Origin: Clostridium sp. 1001270J_160509_D11
Lineage (GTDB): Bacteria > Bacillota > Clostridia > Peptostreptococcales > Peptostreptococcaceae
Reading direction: 5' to 3'
Assembly (NCBI RefSeq): GCF_015667935.1
Contig: NZ_JADPET010000004.1
Coordinates: 1 to 43,505, forward strand
Length of the DNA: 43,505 nt
Both the position numbers and the translations under genes were made by a program. The notes beneath the pieces were generated by a model. That model worked only from the letters and a program-made list of their open reading frames with translations, was not told the DNA's origin and made no database searches. Positions 42,191-43,505 of the stretch are shown one piece after another. Within the stretch, counting starts at the first letter, position 1. Every line of letters begins with the position of its first letter.

Positions 42191-43342
42191 ATGAAGAAAT
42201 TTATAGGCGTATTTTTAGCAATAATACTTATTATTAGCCAAAGTACTCTAGTATTTGCAGATAACAATTCAGCCAACTTAAATCTAAAGTGTAAATCTGC
42301 TGTCCTTATGGATGTTACAAGTGGACAAGTCTTATATGAAAAAGATTGTCACGAAAAACTACCTCCTGCTAGTGTAACAAAAGTTATGACTATGCTACTT
42401 ATATGTGAAGCTATAGAAAGTGGAAAAATAAAATTGACAGATGAGGTTACAATAAGCGAGACTGCATCTTCAATGGGCGGAAGTCAAATTTTCTTAGAAC
42501 CAAATGAAACTCAAACTGTAGATACACTTTTAAAAGGAATAGCTGTAGCGTCAGCAAACGATGCTTGTGTAGCTATGGCTGAATATATAGGTGGCAGTGT
42601 AGAAGAATTTGTGGATATGATGAATAATAAAGCAAAAGAACTTGGAATGAAGGATACAAATTTCGTTAACACAAATGGATTGCCAGTAGATAACCACTAT
42701 ACATCAGCATATGATATAGCACTTATGTCGAGAGAGTTATTAAAACATCAAATGATAGAAAAATATTTAACTACATGGATGGATAGCGTTGTTGTAGGTA
42801 AAAAACAAGCGAAAATAGGTCTTGCTAATACAAATAAGATGATAAAATACTACAATGGTGCAACAGGAGTAAAAACTGGATTTACAGGGGCTGCAAAATA
42901 CTGTGTATCAGCATCTGCAAAACGAGGCAAAACTCACCTTGTTGCAGTCGTATTGAGAGGAGAAACTTCTCAAGAGCGATTTAAAGATGCATCTACACTT
43001 TTAGATTATGGATTTGCAAATTATGAAAGTATAAAAATATGCTCTAAAGATGAAAAACTATATACATTAAAAATGAGAAAAGCAGATGAAGAAAATATCG
43101 ATTTAGTGGCAAAAGATGATTTAGGAATATTAATTAAAAAAGGAGATTCTAAAGAATTTACTAAAAAGATAAAAATAAACGACGATATAAAACTTCCTAT
43201 AAAAAAAGGAACTGTATTAGGAAAAGCTATGATTTATCAAGATAATAAATTAGTAGATGAAGTAGAACTTGTAAACAATAAGCCTATAGAAAAAGCAAGT
43301 TACTTACAAATGTTAAAACGACTAGCAGAAAATATACTTTAA
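42191..43342 (+). CDS. dacF: D-alanyl-D-alanine carboxypeptidase (DacF-type, PBP5 family)
   Basis: Penicillin-binding protein that trims the terminal D-Ala from peptidoglycan stem peptides. The 383 aa begin with a signal peptide ending near FAD (residue 24). Active-site motifs are all present: S61-V-T-K64 (SxxK), S121-A-N123 (SxN) and K228-T-G (KTG in GVKTGFTGAA). The C-terminal beta-rich PBP5_C-like domain ends in an amphipathic stretch (ASYLQMLKRLAENIL) that probably attaches it to the membrane face. GAGGTG precedes the ATG. DacF in Bacillus and clostridia is linked to sporulation, but this could equally be a vegetative DacA-type enzyme. Confidence 0.92.
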   Translation: MKKFIGVFLAIILIISQSTLVFADNNSANLNLKCKSAVLMDVTSGQVLYEKDCHEKLPPASVTKVMTMLLICEAIESGKIKLTDEVTISETASSMGGSQIFLEPNETQTVDTLLKGIAVASANDACVAMAEYIGGSVEEFVDMMNNKAKELGMKDTNFVNTNGLPVDNHYTSAYDIALMSRELLKHQMIEKYLTTWMDSVVVGKKQAKIGLANTNKMIKYYNGATGVKTGFTGAAKYCVSASAKRGKTHLVAVVLRGETSQERFKDASTLLDYGFANYESIKICSKDEKLYTLKMRKADEENIDLVAKDDLGILIKKGDSKEFTKKIKINDDIKLPIKKGTVLGKAMIYQDNKLVDEVELVNNKPIEKASYLQMLKRLAENIL

Positions 43343-43370
43343 TAAAAAATAAATATATTTTAAAAGAATA

Positions 43371-43430
43371 AAAAATCCTCTTTATGATAAAAATCTATTT
43401 TAGATAAATATCACAGAGAGGATTTTTTAA
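43371..43430 (+). terminator. intrinsic terminator after dacF
   Basis: AAAAATCCTCT at the left pairs with AGAGGATTTTT at the right, with an internal TATGAT/ATCACA extension and a smaller ATCTATTTTAGAT hairpin in the loop. Confidence 0.75.
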
Positions 43431-43435
43431 TAATA

Positions 43436-43505
43436 ATGATGCACTTAAGTAGATTAAGTGAAGAATTAATACTGTGGAGTTCTCAAGAATTTAGATTTAT
43501 AGAAA
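43436..43505 (+). pseudogene. argH: internal fragment of argininosuccinate lyase, 5' part missing, runs off the window
   Basis: The last 70 bases encode [20 protein letters not shown] followed by FIE, which I recognise as the middle of argininosuccinate lyase (the helix before the SSIMPQKKNPD signature), normally preceded by over 200 residues. Here it is preceded directly by the dacF terminator, so the N-terminal half is absent. No ribosome binding site lies before the ATGs at 43436 and 43439. Just upstream in the same frame the terminator bases read EDFLI, faintly like the DRDFLIEFL that precedes this region in ArgH, which may be chance. The rest lies outside the window, so the extent of the remnant is unknown. 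Confidence 0.65.

Noticed and set aside
1-43505. Search for CRISPR arrays, insertion sequences, prophage genes, tRNAs, rRNAs, toxin-antitoxin or defence systems
   Set aside because: No regular spaced repeats, transposase or integrase motifs, CCA-ended cloverleafs or defence-type domains were seen; the window is dominated by conserved housekeeping genes.

Overview
The window is a 43.5-kb piece of chromosome from a low-GC Firmicute. AT-rich coding DNA, strong AGGAGG-type ribosome binding sites and tight intrinsic terminators fit this. The gene order (rnc, an Elp3-like radical SAM gene, smc, ftsY, ylxM, ffh, rpsP, khpA, rimM, trmD, rplS, rbgA, rnhB ... yraN, yifB, dprA, topA, codY, rarA, iscR-iscS-iscU-mnmA, alaS, ireB, ruvX, fur, rnj, dacF) and a CD1247-type acidic zinc-ribbon protein point to the family Peptostreptococcaceae (Clostridioides relatives). 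The genus cannot be fixed from the sequence alone. Nearly all genes lie on the + strand. The one minus-strand locus is a broken capA-like gene.

Layout. Positions 1-2.7 kb hold a chorismate mutase-shikimate kinase fusion, efp and the CD1247-like gene, each closed by its own terminator. Positions 2.8-14.8 kb are a translation, secretion and chromosome block: RNase III, radical SAM enzyme, SMC, both SRP-pathway GTPases (FtsY and Ffh) with YlxM, then S16-KhpA-RimM-TrmD, L19 behind its own promoter and a probable leader RNA, and the ribosome-assembly GTPase RbgA. Positions 15-20.6 kb are more accessory: a branched-chain amino acid carrier, RNase HII, an FMN-dependent alpha-hydroxy-acid oxidase-like enzyme with an N-terminal Cys cluster, a cytoplasmic papain-like protein, and the capA pseudogene. 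Positions 20.7-28.2 kb are DNA-processing genes plus CodY and RarA. Positions 28.4-33 kb hold a GNAT acetyltransferase and the Fe-S cluster operon with its regulator, followed by the tRNA thiolase MnmA. Positions 33-43.5 kb hold alaS under a T-box (specifier GCA), IreB, a large membrane protein with a degenerate alkaline-phosphatase-like ectodomain, RuvX, a DUF1292 protein, Fur, RNase J and DacF. The last about 70 bases encode an internal piece of argininosuccinate lyase.

The window is mostly conserved housekeeping sequence. I found no defence island, prophage, insertion sequence, CRISPR array, tRNA or rRNA. The observations most worth following are: (1) the in-frame TAA that splits capA between its membrane anchor and catalytic domain; (2) the argH fragment abutting the dacF terminator; (3) a perfect 17-bp inverted repeat carrying an exact DnaA box after rarA; (4) a diverged 44-nt repeat present at two intergenic sites; (5) the pseudoenzyme-like membrane protein next to ireB; and (6) several operator-like palindromes near promoters. 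Several start codons were moved from the longest ORF to the start placed by the ribosome binding site, as noted per gene.
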